Source: Sinorhizobium sp. B11 (GTDB taxonomy: Bacteria > Pseudomonadota > Alphaproteobacteria > Rhizobiales > Rhizobiaceae). Taken from it: a stretch of DNA of 64,000 bases. This document shows, one piece after another, positions 34,581 through 44,557 of this stretch. Every line of letters starts with the position of its first letter. The stretch's first letter is position 1. The position numbers and the translations under genes are program-made. The notes beneath the pieces were generated by a model that made no database searches, was not told where the DNA came from, and saw nothing but the letters and a program-made list of their open reading frames with translations. The stretch is from contig CP091034.1 of assembly GCA_039725955.1 (NCBI GenBank), forward strand, positions 682,001 to 746,000. Direction: 5' to 3'.

Positions 34581-35222
34581 ATGGGCGCGGACATTTCGGA
34601 TCGTATTGCTCTTCGCAGAAAGCCGAAACAGGAGCGCAGCATCCAGCGGCTGGACCTTATCCTCAACGCCGCCGCCACTCTCATTGCCGAAAAGGGCGTC
34701 AGCGCCATGCGGATGACTGAACTTGCCGTCGCCGCAAACGTTCCGATCGGCTCGGTCTATCAGTATTTCCCCGAGAAAGCGGCGATCGTCAAAGCGCTGT
34801 TCGACCGTCATGCGCAGGCAATCCAGCAGAAGACGGCTGAGATGTTCGCGGATGTTCGTTCCCTGGATGAAGCGCTCGACCTGATCTCGGCGATGATCGA
34901 CTGGTATTACACCGAATACCGCAATGATGCTGCCTATCTCGGCGTCTGGATGGGTACGGAGACAGATCAGGACCTGCTGCGCCTGAACATCGAGCATAGC
35001 GGCCGGGTTGCGGAGATCTTCCAGGAAGCTGTGCGTCGTCAGGCGCCGGAATACTGCGATGAGCAGATGAAAGCGCGCACTTACCTTTTCAGCCACCTGA
35101 TCGGCGCGGCAATTCGCCTTGCGGTCTTGAGCGAAGATGGCCTTGGCGAGCGTATTCTCGACGAATGGAAGCGCGTCATCCGCGCTTCCCTCTTTGCTCC
35201 GACATCCGCGTCGGCGGCCTGA
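34581..35222 (+). CDS. TetR-family transcriptional regulator
   Basis: A 213-residue TetR-type repressor. The HTH is RLDLILNAAATLIAEKGVSAMRMTELAVAANVPIGSVYQYFPEKAAIVKAL, residues about 22-72. The rest is a helical ligand domain with no specific signature. The ATG at 34581 follows GGGAACC. It is monocistronic and faces the convergent LysR gene with a five-base gap. Its target is not obvious. Confidence 0.88.
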   Translation: MGADISDRIALRRKPKQERSIQRLDLILNAAATLIAEKGVSAMRMTELAVAANVPIGSVYQYFPEKAAIVKALFDRHAQAIQQKTAEMFADVRSLDEALDLISAMIDWYYTEYRNDAAYLGVWMGTETDQDLLRLNIEHSGRVAEIFQEAVRRQAPEYCDEQMKARTYLFSHLIGAAIRLAVLSEDGLGERILDEWKRVIRASLFAPTSASAA

Positions 35223-35227
35223 ACCTT

Positions 35228-36187
35228 TTACCAGCTCGGCATCATGCTCGCCGCAGCCTTCAGCCGCGGATAGTGACGGGCATAGCCTGTCTTCACATCC
35301 TGCTCCAGCCCGTCTTCGATGACGGTCGGCGTGATGTTGTCGAGGCAGGCGGTGATATGCGCCGTGATCGCGTTCATCAGCGACAGCGAAACGCCGGGCC
35401 GCTTCATGATGCCGATCTGCACCGGGGGCAGGGCAGGGAAGCCGTCTGCCTGGCTCAGGACCTTCATACCGGTCCGAAGTGCGGATTCCGGCATGACCGA
35501 AACCGCCATGCCGGCGAGAACGGCCGAGGCAACCACCGTGCAGGACCAGCTCGTGAACAGGACCTGATATTCGCGGCCAACGGCATCGAGTGCTGAACAG
35601 GCGAGCTGGCGCCACTGACAATCGCGCCGGCCGACGGCAAGCGGCACCGGCGCATCGTCGCGGATCGGATGGTTGGCGGAACTCACCCAGCAAAGCGGCT
35701 CTGTTCGAACCACATCCGAAATGCGCTCGCGCGGATTGTGGGTGACAAGCGCGATATCGAGCTCGCCCTTGTGCATGCGCTCGGCAAGATCGACCGAAGG
35801 CTCGCAGACGATGTAGAGTTCCACATTCGGATGCGTCTTGGCGAAACGGCCGATGATCTCGGGCATATAGCGATCGGCATAATCGTCAGGCGTGCCGATG
35901 CGCAGCGTGCCTTCCAGCCGGTTGTCGTCGAAGGCGGCGATAGCCTCATTGTTCAGGCGGATGATACGGCGCGCGTAGTTGAGCAGCTTTTCGCCCTCGA
36001 CCGTCAGGCGGTTACCGCGCCCGTCCTTGATGAAGAGCTGCTTGCCGATGCGCTCTTCCAGACGGCGCATCTGCATGGAGACGGCAGACTGCGTCTTGTA
36101 GACCTTGTCGGCAGCCTTGGTGAAACTGCCGGAGTCTACGATTGCGATGAAGGTCTGCAACTGGTCGATATCAAGAGGCGCCGCCAT
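35228..36187 (-). CDS. LysR-family transcriptional regulator
   Basis: About 319 residues. The HTH is at the N-terminus (LDIDQLQTFIAIVDSGSFTKAADKVYKTQSAVSMQMRRLEER), with the effector domain from about residue 95 (TLRIGTPDDYADRYMPEI). I favour the ATG at 36187 (MAAPLDIDQL); one at 36199 is in frame. The gene is divergent from the DUF1127 gene at 36394, but 200 bases apart. The regulated gene is unknown. Confidence 0.86.
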   Translation of the reverse strand: MAAPLDIDQLQTFIAIVDSGSFTKAADKVYKTQSAVSMQMRRLEERIGKQLFIKDGRGNRLTVEGEKLLNYARRIIRLNNEAIAAFDDNRLEGTLRIGTPDDYADRYMPEIIGRFAKTHPNVELYIVCEPSVDLAERMHKGELDIALVTHNPRERISDVVRTEPLCWVSSANHPIRDDAPVPLAVGRRDCQWRQLACSALDAVGREYQVLFTSWSCTVVASAVLAGMAVSVMPESALRTGMKVLSQADGFPALPPVQIGIMKRPGVSLSLMNAITAHITACLDNITPTVIEDGLEQDVKTGYARHYPRLKAAASMMPSW

Positions 36188-36393
36188 GATCCCATCCACC
36201 CATAAAGATCTCTGATGTTAATCATTAGAAACATTCGTTGGACTGATCAATAGCTCTTTGGCATCTTCGGGATGCAAATCAAGCAAAGTGAAGGACAGAC
36301 ACCCTGCCTGTCCGCCTGTGACCAGCTTGACCCTTCCTGCACGACCTCGCAGGCGGGGTGGGCTGTTCTGCGCCCCGAAGAAAGGAGAGTTCG

Positions 36394-36693
36394 ATGCGCA
36401 CTCATGAACAGACACTAGAACTCGACTGCGGCAAGCTCGCCCCGACGTTCATGCAACGTCTTATGGCTGGCCTTGCACCGCTGGCAAACGCCCTTCGCAT
36501 TGTGCGCAATCGCTCGCAGGTGAACGGGCTGCATGAGCTCGATGACAATCAGTTGCGGGATATCGGCCTGACGCGGGCCGATGTCACCTCCGCTTTTCTC
36601 GCCTCGACCTTCTTTGAAGATCCGTCGGAGCACCTGACGCAGGCGGCCAAGCGCCGCTGGCATATTGCGGTCATGCGCCCCTACAGGGACTGA
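36394..36693 (+). CDS. DUF1127 (YjiS-like) small protein
   Basis: A 99-residue protein with the arginine-rich DUF1127 motif LHELDDNQLRDIGLTRADV at about residues 48-66. Short DUF1127 proteins in Agrobacterium have been tied to phosphate, carbon and RNA turnover effects; this longer type is less studied. AAAGGAGAG precedes the ATG. It is monocistronic with its own terminator. Confidence 0.85.
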   Translation: MRTHEQTLELDCGKLAPTFMQRLMAGLAPLANALRIVRNRSQVNGLHELDDNQLRDIGLTRADVTSAFLASTFFEDPSEHLTQAAKRRWHIAVMRPYRD

Positions 36694-36739
36694 ATGCACG
36701 CGTTTCCCCGCAGGGTGATAGCCAATAGCCCTGCTGCTT

Positions 36740-36782
36740 AACCCGGTGATCGGCTTTCCCAAGCCATCTCCGGGTTTTTTTA
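36740..36782 (+). terminator. Terminator after DUF1127 gene
   Basis: AACCCGG (36740-36746) and CCGGGTT (36770-36776) enclose an inner GGCTT/AAGCC hairpin and end in a run of seven T residues. It reaches into the stop region of the convergent DUF937 gene. Confidence 0.85.
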
Positions 36783-37670
36783 TTTCTTGCCCGCTGTTGA
36801 GCCGCCTGTGGAAGCGGGATCTTCGGGGGAGGCGGCAGGTTGGGGCCGATAAGCCTCGAAGATCGCCTCGAGGCTCTTCTGATAGCTTCTCTGCACTTCG
36901 AGACCGCTGTCGAACATGGCGTTCAGCATCTCGGTATAGCTGTCATTTCCGGCTTTCGGCGCGTCCTTCGGCGGTTCCGGAGCCTTGGCTGCCGGCTGCT
37001 GGAGCCCTGCCATCATCTCCTGGAATGCCTTGGCAAAGGGATTGTCGAGGAAGGGATTGGCGGGTTGCGGCTGAGGTTCCGGCTTCGGTACGCTGAACAT
37101 CAGCTGCATGGCCTGGGTGAACGGATTATCGAAAATGCTGGGTTCGGGTGCGACCTTCGGCTTCGGCGCAAAACCGGTGCTTTCAAGCCATTTCTGGATC
37201 GTCTCGCCCATGGCGGTATTGACGAAGGGATTGACCGGCGAGGCCATCTGTCCCGTCGATTGCTTGAAGAGCCCGCCCATCAACGTACCGGCCATGACCG
37301 GCAGCATCTGCTTGTAGATCTCCTGTCCGATGCCGGTCATCTGCGCGGCCTGCGCGGCGATGGCGCGCGAGACTTCCTTCGATCCAAAAAGCTGTGAAAG
37401 GACGTTATTCCCGTCGGAAATGCCTTCAGGGGTGAAGGCCTTGCTCATGTCCTCGAAATATCTGGCATAATTGCCGGATGCCACCGCCTGCATGAGACCG
37501 ACGAAATCATAGGGGTTGCTGGTGCTGCGCTTCAGGCCGGCGGAAAATGCCGGCATCAGCGCCGCCATCGCCTTCGTCGCCTGTTCTTGTGCGAGGTTGT
37601 ACTGCTTGGCGATGGCATCCATCGCCGCGCCGTTCTGCGCCTGCATCATCATGTCGAAAAGCGGCAGCAT
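36780..37670 (-). CDS. DUF937 domain-containing protein
   Basis: A 296-residue protein that starts MLPLFDMMMQAQNGAAMDAI. The N-terminal 150 residues are helical and follow the DUF937 pattern (AMAALMPAFSAGLKRS, NVLSQLFGSKEVSRAIAAQAAQMTGI). The C-terminal half is Pro/Lys/Gln-rich and likely disordered, with a short amphipathic end (YTEMLNAMFDSGLEVQRSYQKSLEAIF). The family role is unknown. GGGAGAGGGAC before the ATG at 37670 decides the start. Confidence 0.8.
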   Translation of the reverse strand: MLPLFDMMMQAQNGAAMDAIAKQYNLAQEQATKAMAALMPAFSAGLKRSTSNPYDFVGLMQAVASGNYARYFEDMSKAFTPEGISDGNNVLSQLFGSKEVSRAIAAQAAQMTGIGQEIYKQMLPVMAGTLMGGLFKQSTGQMASPVNPFVNTAMGETIQKWLESTGFAPKPKVAPEPSIFDNPFTQAMQLMFSVPKPEPQPQPANPFLDNPFAKAFQEMMAGLQQPAAKAPEPPKDAPKAGNDSYTEMLNAMFDSGLEVQRSYQKSLEAIFEAYRPQPAASPEDPASTGGSTAGKK

Positions 37671-37765
37671 GAAAGTCCCTCTCCCAGATTCGCAGCGCAT
37701 GTTCGCGCCACTATAGCTCGAAATGGGAATGCGCAAACGGCTTTTTGGAAGGGGCCAATCGCCTC

Positions 37766-39139
37766 TTAGTATTGATATTCCTGGAAGACCGGCTCGACAG
37801 AGCCGTTCCAGCGGCCGTGATAGAGCGCGAGCAGGTCCTCCGCGAGCGTCGCCTTCTTGGCGAGAACCTCGTCGAGCGGCGCCAGGAAGATGCTCTCGTC
37901 GACGCCGTCGCCGTTGAGCCTGTTGCGCGCCTTGAGACCGGCCCGGGAAATATTGACGACCTCACGCGCCGTCTCGATCAGCGCATGGCCGCGGAAGGTG
38001 GCTTTGAGGCCTTCGTCCGGCACCATATTGCGCAGCGCGTTCACTTCCACAAAGCCCCAGTCTTTGGTCAGTTCGTCGGCCGCCTGCAGAGCGGTGTCAT
38101 CATAGAGCAGGCCGACCCAGAAGGCCGGCAGGGCACAGATGCGCCGCCATGGGCCGCCATCGGCACCGCGCATTTCGAGGAAGCGCTTCAAGCGTACATC
38201 CGGAAACAGCGTCGAAAGATGGTTCGTCCAGTCGCCCATCGTCGGCTCGTACGCGGCGATTTCGCCCTTCAGCGCGCCGTTCATGAACTGGCGGAACGTG
38301 ACGTGGGTCGCCCGGTGATAGTGGCCGTCGCGCATGACGAAATACATGGGCACGTCGAGCGCCCATTCGGCATAATCCTTGAAACCGAAATCGTCGCGGA
38401 AAGTGAAGTCGAGCAGGCCGCTGCGCTGGTTGTCCACGTCGCGCCAGACATCGCCGCGCCAGGAAAGAGCACCGTTCGGCTTGCCTTCGGTGAAGGGGGA
38501 AGAGGCGAAGAGCGCGGTTGCCAGCGACTGCAGCTTCATCGACACGCGCATCTTGCGGCGCATGTCGTCTTCCGACGAGAAGTCGAGATTCACCTGGATC
38601 GTGCAGGTGCGGTACATCATGTCGAGACCGCGGGTGCCGACCTCAGGCATGTAGCTGGTCATGATCTCGTAGCGAGACTTGGGCATATGCGGGGTTTCCG
38701 CATAGGTCCATGTCGGGCTGCCGCCGATCCCGAGGAAACCGATGCCCATCGGCTCGGCGATCTCGCGCACCTGCGCCAGATGCTGGTTGGATTCCTTGCA
38801 GGTCTGGTGGATGTTTTCGAGCGGGGCGCCCGAGAGCTCGAACTGGCCGCCGGGCTCGATCGAGATGGCGCCCATGCCGCTCTGCTCGCCAAGGCCGATG
38901 ATATTGTCGCCGTCCAGTATCGGCTCCCAGCCGCTCTTGGCCTGCAGGCCTTTCAAGAGCGCCGAAATGCTGGCCTCGCCGAAATAGGGAACCGGGCTGT
39001 TGTCCTTGCGGAAGAAGACGAACTTCTCATGCTCGGTGCCGATGCGGAAACGCTCCTTCGGCTTATTGCCGGCGGCGAGATAATCGGTCAGCTCCTGAAC
39101 CGAAGAGATCGGCGTCTGGTCGGTAGTATCGCGAGCCAT
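37766..39139 (-). CDS. gshA: Glutamate-cysteine ligase, plant/alphaproteobacterial type
   Basis: A 457-residue GCS2-family enzyme of the group shared by plants and alphaproteobacteria. Visible landmarks are RFRIGTEHEKFVFF (nucleotide and Glu site), MGAISIEPGGQFELSGAPL, and MMYRTCTIQVNLDFSSEDDM. It makes gamma-glutamylcysteine, the first and rate-limiting step of glutathione synthesis. The length is normal for the type. It is monocistronic here; gshB is not in the window. Glutathione matters in rhizobia for symbiosis and acid or oxidative stress. Confidence 0.93.
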   Translation of the reverse strand: MARDTTDQTPISSVQELTDYLAAGNKPKERFRIGTEHEKFVFFRKDNSPVPYFGEASISALLKGLQAKSGWEPILDGDNIIGLGEQSGMGAISIEPGGQFELSGAPLENIHQTCKESNQHLAQVREIAEPMGIGFLGIGGSPTWTYAETPHMPKSRYEIMTSYMPEVGTRGLDMMYRTCTIQVNLDFSSEDDMRRKMRVSMKLQSLATALFASSPFTEGKPNGALSWRGDVWRDVDNQRSGLLDFTFRDDFGFKDYAEWALDVPMYFVMRDGHYHRATHVTFRQFMNGALKGEIAAYEPTMGDWTNHLSTLFPDVRLKRFLEMRGADGGPWRRICALPAFWVGLLYDDTALQAADELTKDWGFVEVNALRNMVPDEGLKATFRGHALIETAREVVNISRAGLKARNRLNGDGVDESIFLAPLDEVLAKKATLAEDLLALYHGRWNGSVEPVFQEYQY

Positions 39140-39280
39140 GAAAGTACCTGTATTCGAAGGCGCCGGGGCCGGGGCAATTGGAAGGGTGATTAGTGCGCAA
39201 GCCAGCTAAGTTGCAAGTGAAATTGTTTCAACAAGTCATCAAAAAAATAGCGGCACTTCCGCGCATTCGGCATGGGGTAG

Positions 39281-40018
39281 TCAATTCCAGTCACCGATGG
39301 CGGCCTGTATCACCGCCATTGCTGCGACAGCCGCCGTGTCGGCGCGCAGGATGCGCGGCCCGAGCGGAATAGCGGTCACGAAATCGAGGCTGCGCAGCCG
39401 CGTCCGTTCCTCTTCCGAGAAGCCGCCTTCCGGGCCGACCAGCAGCGCGAGCTTCCTTTCCGCCACCCTGGTAAGCAGCGGCAGCGGGTTCTGTCCGGCA
39501 TCGCCCTCGTCGCAATAGATGATGCGCCGGTCCGAAGGCCAGCGGTCGAGCAGGTCGGCAAGGCGCATGGGCTCGGTTACATCGGGAATGCCGAGAATGC
39601 CGCACTGTTCCGCCGCTTCGATGACATTGGCGCGGATCTTGTCGAGATTGGTGATCTTGCCCTGCACGTGCTGGGTCATGACCGGCTGCAACAGGCCGGC
39701 TCCCATTTCCACTGCCTTCTGCACCAGATAATCCATGCGGCCGACCTTCAGCGGCGCAAAGAGATAGTGAAGATCGGCAGGAGCAGGCTGCGGCCGGGTC
39801 TCTTCTATCGCCGTCAGCAGGATACGCTTGCGGGTCGGGAACGAGAGGCTCGCCTTCCACTCCCCATCGCGGCCGTTAAAGAGCAGGATTTCCGCGCCCT
39901 CTTCCATACGCAGCACGTTGGCGAGATAGTTGAACTGGTCGGAATTGGCCTCGACGGCGGCATCTCTTGACAAGGGAGCATCGATGAAAAGCCGCTGCAT
40001 GCGGAAATTGGCGCGCAT
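39281..40018 (-). CDS. rsmE: 16S rRNA (uracil(1498)-N(3))-methyltransferase
   Basis: A 245-residue SPOUT-family methyltransferase. The N-terminal PUA-like part ([20 protein letters not shown]) is followed by the knot domain with [25 protein letters not shown] and the SAM loop [13 protein letters not shown], then [17 protein letters not shown]. It methylates U1498 in the 30S subunit. I place the start at the ATG 40018, just after pit (14-base gap), so the two are likely co-transcribed. Confidence 0.92.
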   Translation of the reverse strand: MRANFRMQRLFIDAPLSRDAAVEANSDQFNYLANVLRMEEGAEILLFNGRDGEWKASLSFPTRKRILLTAIEETRPQPAPADLHYLFAPLKVGRMDYLVQKAVEMGAGLLQPVMTQHVQGKITNLDKIRANVIEAAEQCGILGIPDVTEPMRLADLLDRWPSDRRIIYCDEGDAGQNPLPLLTRVAERKLALLVGPEGGFSEEERTRLRSLDFVTAIPLGPRILRADTAAVAAMAVIQAAIGDWN

Positions 40019-40032
40019 CTTAAGACCCTGAT

Positions 40033-41529
40033 TCACATGAAGAGCGCGAACATAGCCCAATAAATCACCGCCGCAAGCGCGGCTGAAACCGGCACGGTGA
40101 TCACCCACGCCCCGATGATCGTCATGAAATGCGACCGGCGGACCAGATAGCGCCGCCGGGCTTCATGGACATTCGCTTCCGGCTCGTCGATCTCGAAGCT
40201 TTCGGTCTTGCGACGTATGAACTCGATACGTCGCTTCGAATGGCGCGTGTACCACTCGCGAAAAAAGCCGACGCCGAACACCGAGCCGACGGCGATATGG
40301 GTCGTACTGACAGGCAGGCCGAGCCATGAGGCGACGATAACGGTGAAAGCGGTCGAGAGCGCCACGCAATAGGCGCGCGTCGGATTGAGCTTGGTGATCT
40401 CCTCGCCGACAAGCCGGATGAGGCGCGGCCCGAAAAGCAGGAGACCGACCGAGATTCCAAGGGCGCCGATCAGCATCACCCAGAGTGGCGGATGGCCGAC
40501 CGTGCTGTTATCGGCAATACCGGCCGAATGAACGATCGCCGAAAGCGGGCCGACCGCATTGGACACATCGTTGGCGCCATGCGCGAAGGAAAGCAGGGCG
40601 GCCGAGCCGATCAGCGGAAAGTGGAACAGTGTGCGCAGCGAGCTGTTGCGGTTTTCGAGATTTTCTGCCTGCCGCTGGATGATCGGCCGAGCGGCCAGCC
40701 AACTGACAAGACCGATCCCGATGCCGATCAGGAGGATCGTCAGTGAAGGATATCGTTCCCGCGGCGCGAGCTGCAGCACCATATAGGCCATGAAACCGCC
40801 GGCCATCACGGCGATCATGACCGGCACCCATTGTCTGGCGGCGGCGATCTTGTCCTCGCGATAGACAATCAGTGTCTTGACCAGATAAAGGAGCCCCGCA
40901 GCGATCAGCCCGCCGATCAGCGGCGATGTCACCCAGCTCGCGGTGATTTCCAGCATCACCCGCCAATTGACCGGCTCTAATCCGACCGCTCCCACGCCTG
41001 CTCCGATCACCGCGCCGACAATCGCATGCGTCGTCGAAACCGGCGCATTCATCCAAGTGGCGAGGTTGATCCAGAGTGCGGCAGCCGTGAGCGCCGCCAT
41101 CATGATCCAGCCGAGCATTGCTTGCGGCACTTGCACCGTATCGACGATACTTGAGGAAATCGTCTTGACGACTTCGCCGCCGGCAATCGTCGCGCCCAGC
41201 ACCTCGAAGATCGCGGCGACGATGAGCGCCTGTTTCATTGTGATGGCGCGTGCGCCGACCGCTGCGCCCACATTGTTGGTCACGTCGTTGGCGCCGATAT
41301 TCATCGCCATATAGGCGGCAAGTGCTGCAGCCGCAATGACAAGCACCGCACCCGGCCTGTCGAAGACATAGACACCGGCAAAAAGCATTGCCAGGCCGAG
41401 AAAGATCAGGCCAAGCCCCGGTGCCACCAGCCGTCGCGAGACATATTTGGTCGCATCCTCGACATGGGTAACCTTGTCGAGATCCTTATCAAGCGTGCGT
41501 TTCGTAAGGACGGGGTTGCGTTGCGGCAT
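40033..41529 (-). CDS. pit: PiT-family inorganic phosphate transporter
   Basis: A 498-residue membrane protein. It has the two inverted-repeat PiT signatures, [20 protein letters not shown] near residues 98-117 and [15 protein letters not shown] later, and two PVSTTH loops. About ten membrane helices and a hydrophilic mid and C-terminal loop are seen. It imports metal-phosphate with proton symport. rsmE follows directly. The pairing with rsmE seems a matter of position only. Confidence 0.93.
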   Translation of the reverse strand: MPQRNPVLTKRTLDKDLDKVTHVEDATKYVSRRLVAPGLGLIFLGLAMLFAGVYVFDRPGAVLVIAAAALAAYMAMNIGANDVTNNVGAAVGARAITMKQALIVAAIFEVLGATIAGGEVVKTISSSIVDTVQVPQAMLGWIMMAALTAAALWINLATWMNAPVSTTHAIVGAVIGAGVGAVGLEPVNWRVMLEITASWVTSPLIGGLIAAGLLYLVKTLIVYREDKIAAARQWVPVMIAVMAGGFMAYMVLQLAPRERYPSLTILLIGIGIGLVSWLAARPIIQRQAENLENRNSSLRTLFHFPLIGSAALLSFAHGANDVSNAVGPLSAIVHSAGIADNSTVGHPPLWVMLIGALGISVGLLLFGPRLIRLVGEEITKLNPTRAYCVALSTAFTVIVASWLGLPVSTTHIAVGSVFGVGFFREWYTRHSKRRIEFIRRKTESFEIDEPEANVHEARRRYLVRRSHFMTIIGAWVITVPVSAALAAVIYWAMFALFM

Positions 41530-41591
41530 TCTGTTTCCTGGCCAAGTCCTGCTTTTGCGCTGCCTTTTCTAGCCGCACAAGATGGCAAGAC

Positions 41592-42116
41592 TTATTCTGC
41601 CGGAATTTGTTTCGAAATGCCGTCGGAAAGGCGCTCGGTCATGCGCTGCTTGAAGGCGAGAAAGAGATTGCGCAGTTCGGGCTCCTGGACGCGCTTCACC
41701 GCTTCATCGCAGGAAACCCACTCGACGACGCGCTCGCCCTTTTCCTTGAAGTTCTTCGCCACGTTCGTCGTTTCGAGAGCATAGACCTGCACCTTGCAGG
41801 TCACTTTCAGGCCGTCGCGCAGAACCTTGCGGTACGTGTAATAACCGAGGGATTCCATCTCCACCGTGCCGTGCACGCCAGCCTCCTCGAAGGCTTCCTG
41901 GGCTGCCACCTCATAGGCGCATTTACGCGCCATCGGCCAGCCCTTGGGGATTACCCAGCGACCGGTGTCGCGGCTGGTCATCAGCAGAACTTCGAGATTG
42001 CCGGTCTTCTTCTTGACCCGGTAACAGAGTGCAGCATACTGCTGTCGCGGCGGACGCCGAAACATGAGTTGCACATCGGAAGCCAGGCGGGCAAGAAGAG
42101 TCAATTGTCGGGTCAC
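41592..42116 (-). CDS. NUDIX hydrolase
   Basis: A NUDIX protein of about 174 residues of the DIPP-like type common in Rhizobiales. The box is WVIPKGWPMARKCAYEVAAQ followed by EAFEEAGVHG, with Gln in place of the usual Arg of the REUxEE motif. It may hydrolyse diphosphoinositol-like or dinucleotide substrates. The start is uncertain: GTG at 42116 (VTRQLTLLARLASD) fits homologues from memory; ATG at 42065 and an ATG at 42179 are also in frame. Confidence 0.85.
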   Translation of the reverse strand: MTRQLTLLARLASDVQLMFRRPPRQQYAALCYRVKKKTGNLEVLLMTSRDTGRWVIPKGWPMARKCAYEVAAQEAFEEAGVHGTVEMESLGYYTYRKVLRDGLKVTCKVQVYALETTNVAKNFKEKGERVVEWVSCDEAVKRVQEPELRNLFLAFKQRMTERLSDGISKQIPAE

Positions 42117-42371
42117 CTTTAGATCGTCGAGCTGAGTCGTTATTATATTAGCATGGTATGAAAAGCTTGCGCGATCCATACGTGCAAAACGAACCGGGAC
42201 GCGATTTATTTCATCTTACATAGAAAAAATCGAAGCCGGGCAGGTTTGGAAATTCCGCCATTTTCTGTCCCGAATGCGTCGTCTTGCACAGCTGTACAAT
42301 ATGGGCCTGTCCGGCATCCCAATCAATGCCGCGCCCATTTGTTCCACGGTATTTTTCGAAGTGTGGTAACC

Positions 42372-43250
42372 ATGCGACTTCCGCCCCTTAATGCGATCCG
42401 CGCCTTTGAAGCCGTTTGTCGCCACGGCAGCATTCTGAAGGCTGCCGAAGAGCTGGGTGTGGTGCGCGGCGCCGTGCGCCAGCAGATATCGACGCTGGAA
42501 GATCATCTCGGCAGCAAGCTCTTCGTGCGCGACGGCCGCAGACTGGTTCCGACCGAAAAGGCGCGTGCCTTTGCCGAGGCAGCGGGAACCGCCTTTACCA
42601 TCTTGAGGCGCGCTGCCGATGCGTTCGAGGAGGCGGGCAGCCAGCGCATCCGTCTCGGCGTGCCCTCGGCTTTCGCTATCTGGTGGCTGATGCCGCGGGT
42701 GGGCGACATGCAGGCAAGCCTTGGCGATATCGAGATCGATATTGTGCCGATGTCTGTGGTCGAACCCTTGTCGCAACATCCGGATTTCGATGCCGTGATC
42801 ATGGGCGGCGAGATCAGATCCTCTGCCGGTATCACAGAGACGCGCTTCATGGAGGATGAATTCGGCCCGGTTGCAACACCTGCAATCGCCGCAAGACTTG
42901 CAGACGATGTCGCGGCCTTGGCGCAATCCAACATCCTCGTCAGCCGCAGCGCGCCGAAACTCTGGACGGAATGGTTTGCGGAAAGCGGCACGCCGCCGGT
43001 TGCCTTTTCCCGTCTTCGGGAATTTGAAGATATTCTTCTGGCTGTTGGCGCCGCCCGGGCCGGCCTCGGCGTTGCGTTGGCGCCGAAGGCCTCGATCGAA
43101 GACGATCTCGACCGCGGCATCCTGGTCGCCCCTTACGGCTTCATCCGGCGGCCGGCAGGCTACAGCCTCTGCTGCCGGACATCAGACGCGAAACGGCCGG
43201 CCATTGCGGCACTCCGAAACTGGCTGCTGGGCTCAGGCGGGGTGTCCTGA
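42372..43250 (+). CDS. GcvA-type LysR transcriptional regulator
   Basis: A 292-residue LysR protein of the GcvA/AmpR branch, marked by the start RLPPLNAIRAFEAVCRHGSILKAAEELGV and FVRDGRRLVPTEKARAF. The effector domain follows with IRLGVPSAFAIWWLMPRVG. It lies 90 bases upstream of the AdoHcyase-like gene on the same strand and is a likely controller of it, although usually such pairs are divergent. Confidence 0.88.
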   Translation: MRLPPLNAIRAFEAVCRHGSILKAAEELGVVRGAVRQQISTLEDHLGSKLFVRDGRRLVPTEKARAFAEAAGTAFTILRRAADAFEEAGSQRIRLGVPSAFAIWWLMPRVGDMQASLGDIEIDIVPMSVVEPLSQHPDFDAVIMGGEIRSSAGITETRFMEDEFGPVATPAIAARLADDVAALAQSNILVSRSAPKLWTEWFAESGTPPVAFSRLREFEDILLAVGAARAGLGVALAPKASIEDDLDRGILVAPYGFIRRPAGYSLCCRTSDAKRPAIAALRNWLLGSGGVS

Positions 43251-43340
43251 AAGGGCAGTTTTTCTACCCTTTCATCAGAAATATCTCCATGCCCGCCCTA
43301 TCTTTGCCTCGCTAGAACAGAGGGAACGAAAGGGCATGAG

Positions 43341-44498
43341 ATGGAAAAATCTGCGACACGCATAGACTGGATCGGCAATAGCTGCCGCCTGCTGAAGGCA
43401 ACGGCTGCGGAATTCGAAAGGACGCTCCCCTTTGCCGGTCTTTCGATCGGCACCGGCATCCATCTGGAGCCGAAGACCGTCGCTCTCCTGACGACACTGC
43501 GGGCCGGAGGGGCGCGCCTGATCTGCACCGGCAATCTGAATAGTACGCAGCCGGCAACCGTGGAATTCCTGCGCGCGCAAGGCATCACCGTCTTCGCAAC
43601 CCAGACGACCGATCCTGTCGCCCACCATCAGAGCCTTGAAGCCGTCGTTGCCGAGAAGCCCGATCTCCTGCTGGACAATGGCGGCGATCTTTTCGCCATT
43701 GCCGCCGACAAGCCCTATACCAATCTGCTCGGCGGCACCGAAGAAACGACATCTGGCCGAACCCGCCTGCTGCCGATGCGCGAAAGGCTCGCCATGCCGA
43801 TCCTCGTCATCAATGATAGCCCGATCAAGCAATTCGCAGAAAACAAGCACGCCGTCGGCCAGAGCCTGTTCGAAAGCTACATGCGCTTCACCAACCGCTC
43901 CACCAACGGCAAACGCGTGACCGTCTTCGGTTACGGCGCCTGCGGCAAGGGCACGGCAACTGCCTTCCGCAATGCCTTCTCGACGGTTAGCGTCGTCGAT
44001 ATCGATCCCGTCACCAGCCTCGAGGCGCATCTCGACGGTTTCATCACGCCGCTCCGCGAACAGGCGATCCGCTCGGCCGACGTGATCGCCACCGTTACCG
44101 GTTTCCCCGGTATCGTCACAGCAGCCGATCTGGCGCTGATCAAGGACGGTGCAATCCTCATGAATGGCGGACATTTCCCGCATGAGATCGATGTGGCCGC
44201 CTTCCGCAGCCATCCCGATGTCGTTGATATCGATCGCTACGATGCCGATTTCATCGAGACCTTCCATCTCAAGAACGGCAGGTCATTCCACGTTCTCGGC
44301 GGCGGTCATATGGCCAACCTGGCCGGCCCGCGTCCGCTTGGCAATTCCGTGGAATCCATGGACCTCGGCTTCACCCTGCAGGCCCGCTGCCTGGAGCGGG
44401 TCGCAAAGCGTGGCGTCGGCGCCGAATCCTGCATCGTGCCGGTTCCGGCGGATATCGATGCGATGGTTGCGAGCGCCTATCTCGATCTGGCGCGCTAG
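43341..44498 (+). CDS. Divergent S-adenosylhomocysteine hydrolase-like protein
   Basis: A 385-residue member of the AdoHcyase superfamily. Core motifs are LLLDNGGDL (109-117), GGTEETTSGRTRL (131-143), NDSPIK with Lys163, the NAD loop GYGACGKG (197-204) and NGGHFPHEIDVAAF. It differs from true AhcY, which in rhizobia is about 466 residues: the substrate Asp after the Lys is Glu (AEN), the usual Cys is Val, the GCATGHPSF block is replaced by GHMANLAGPRPLGN, and the C-terminal Lys/Tyr tail is absent. NAD binding should remain, but hydrolysis of AdoHcy is doubtful. The preceding gene encodes a LysR regulator. Confidence 0.85.
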   Translation: MEKSATRIDWIGNSCRLLKATAAEFERTLPFAGLSIGTGIHLEPKTVALLTTLRAGGARLICTGNLNSTQPATVEFLRAQGITVFATQTTDPVAHHQSLEAVVAEKPDLLLDNGGDLFAIAADKPYTNLLGGTEETTSGRTRLLPMRERLAMPILVINDSPIKQFAENKHAVGQSLFESYMRFTNRSTNGKRVTVFGYGACGKGTATAFRNAFSTVSVVDIDPVTSLEAHLDGFITPLREQAIRSADVIATVTGFPGIVTAADLALIKDGAILMNGGHFPHEIDVAAFRSHPDVVDIDRYDADFIETFHLKNGRSFHVLGGGHMANLAGPRPLGNSVESMDLGFTLQARCLERVAKRGVGAESCIVPVPADIDAMVASAYLDLAR

Positions 44499-44544
44499 AG
44501 CAATTCCAGCAAAAGTGCATCGTGGTTTTGCGTCCGGAATTGCG
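44499..44544. repeat. Palindromic intergenic repeat, tandem copy 1
   Basis: A 46-bp unit. Outer arms GCAATTCC/GGAATTGC and inner arms GCAAAA/TTTTGC make a mosaic palindrome. It begins directly after the stop of the AdoHcyase-like gene. It is identical to the copy at 44558-44603. The type is a common rhizobial interspersed element. Confidence 0.85.
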
Positions 44545-44557
44545 TCAAAACCAGGCT

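Noticed and set aside
43251..43340. Possible SAH or SAM riboswitch before the AdoHcyase-like gene
   Set aside because: Only 90 bases are available, and I could not draw the conserved core of either class; a short AAGGG/CCCTT hairpin alone is not enough.
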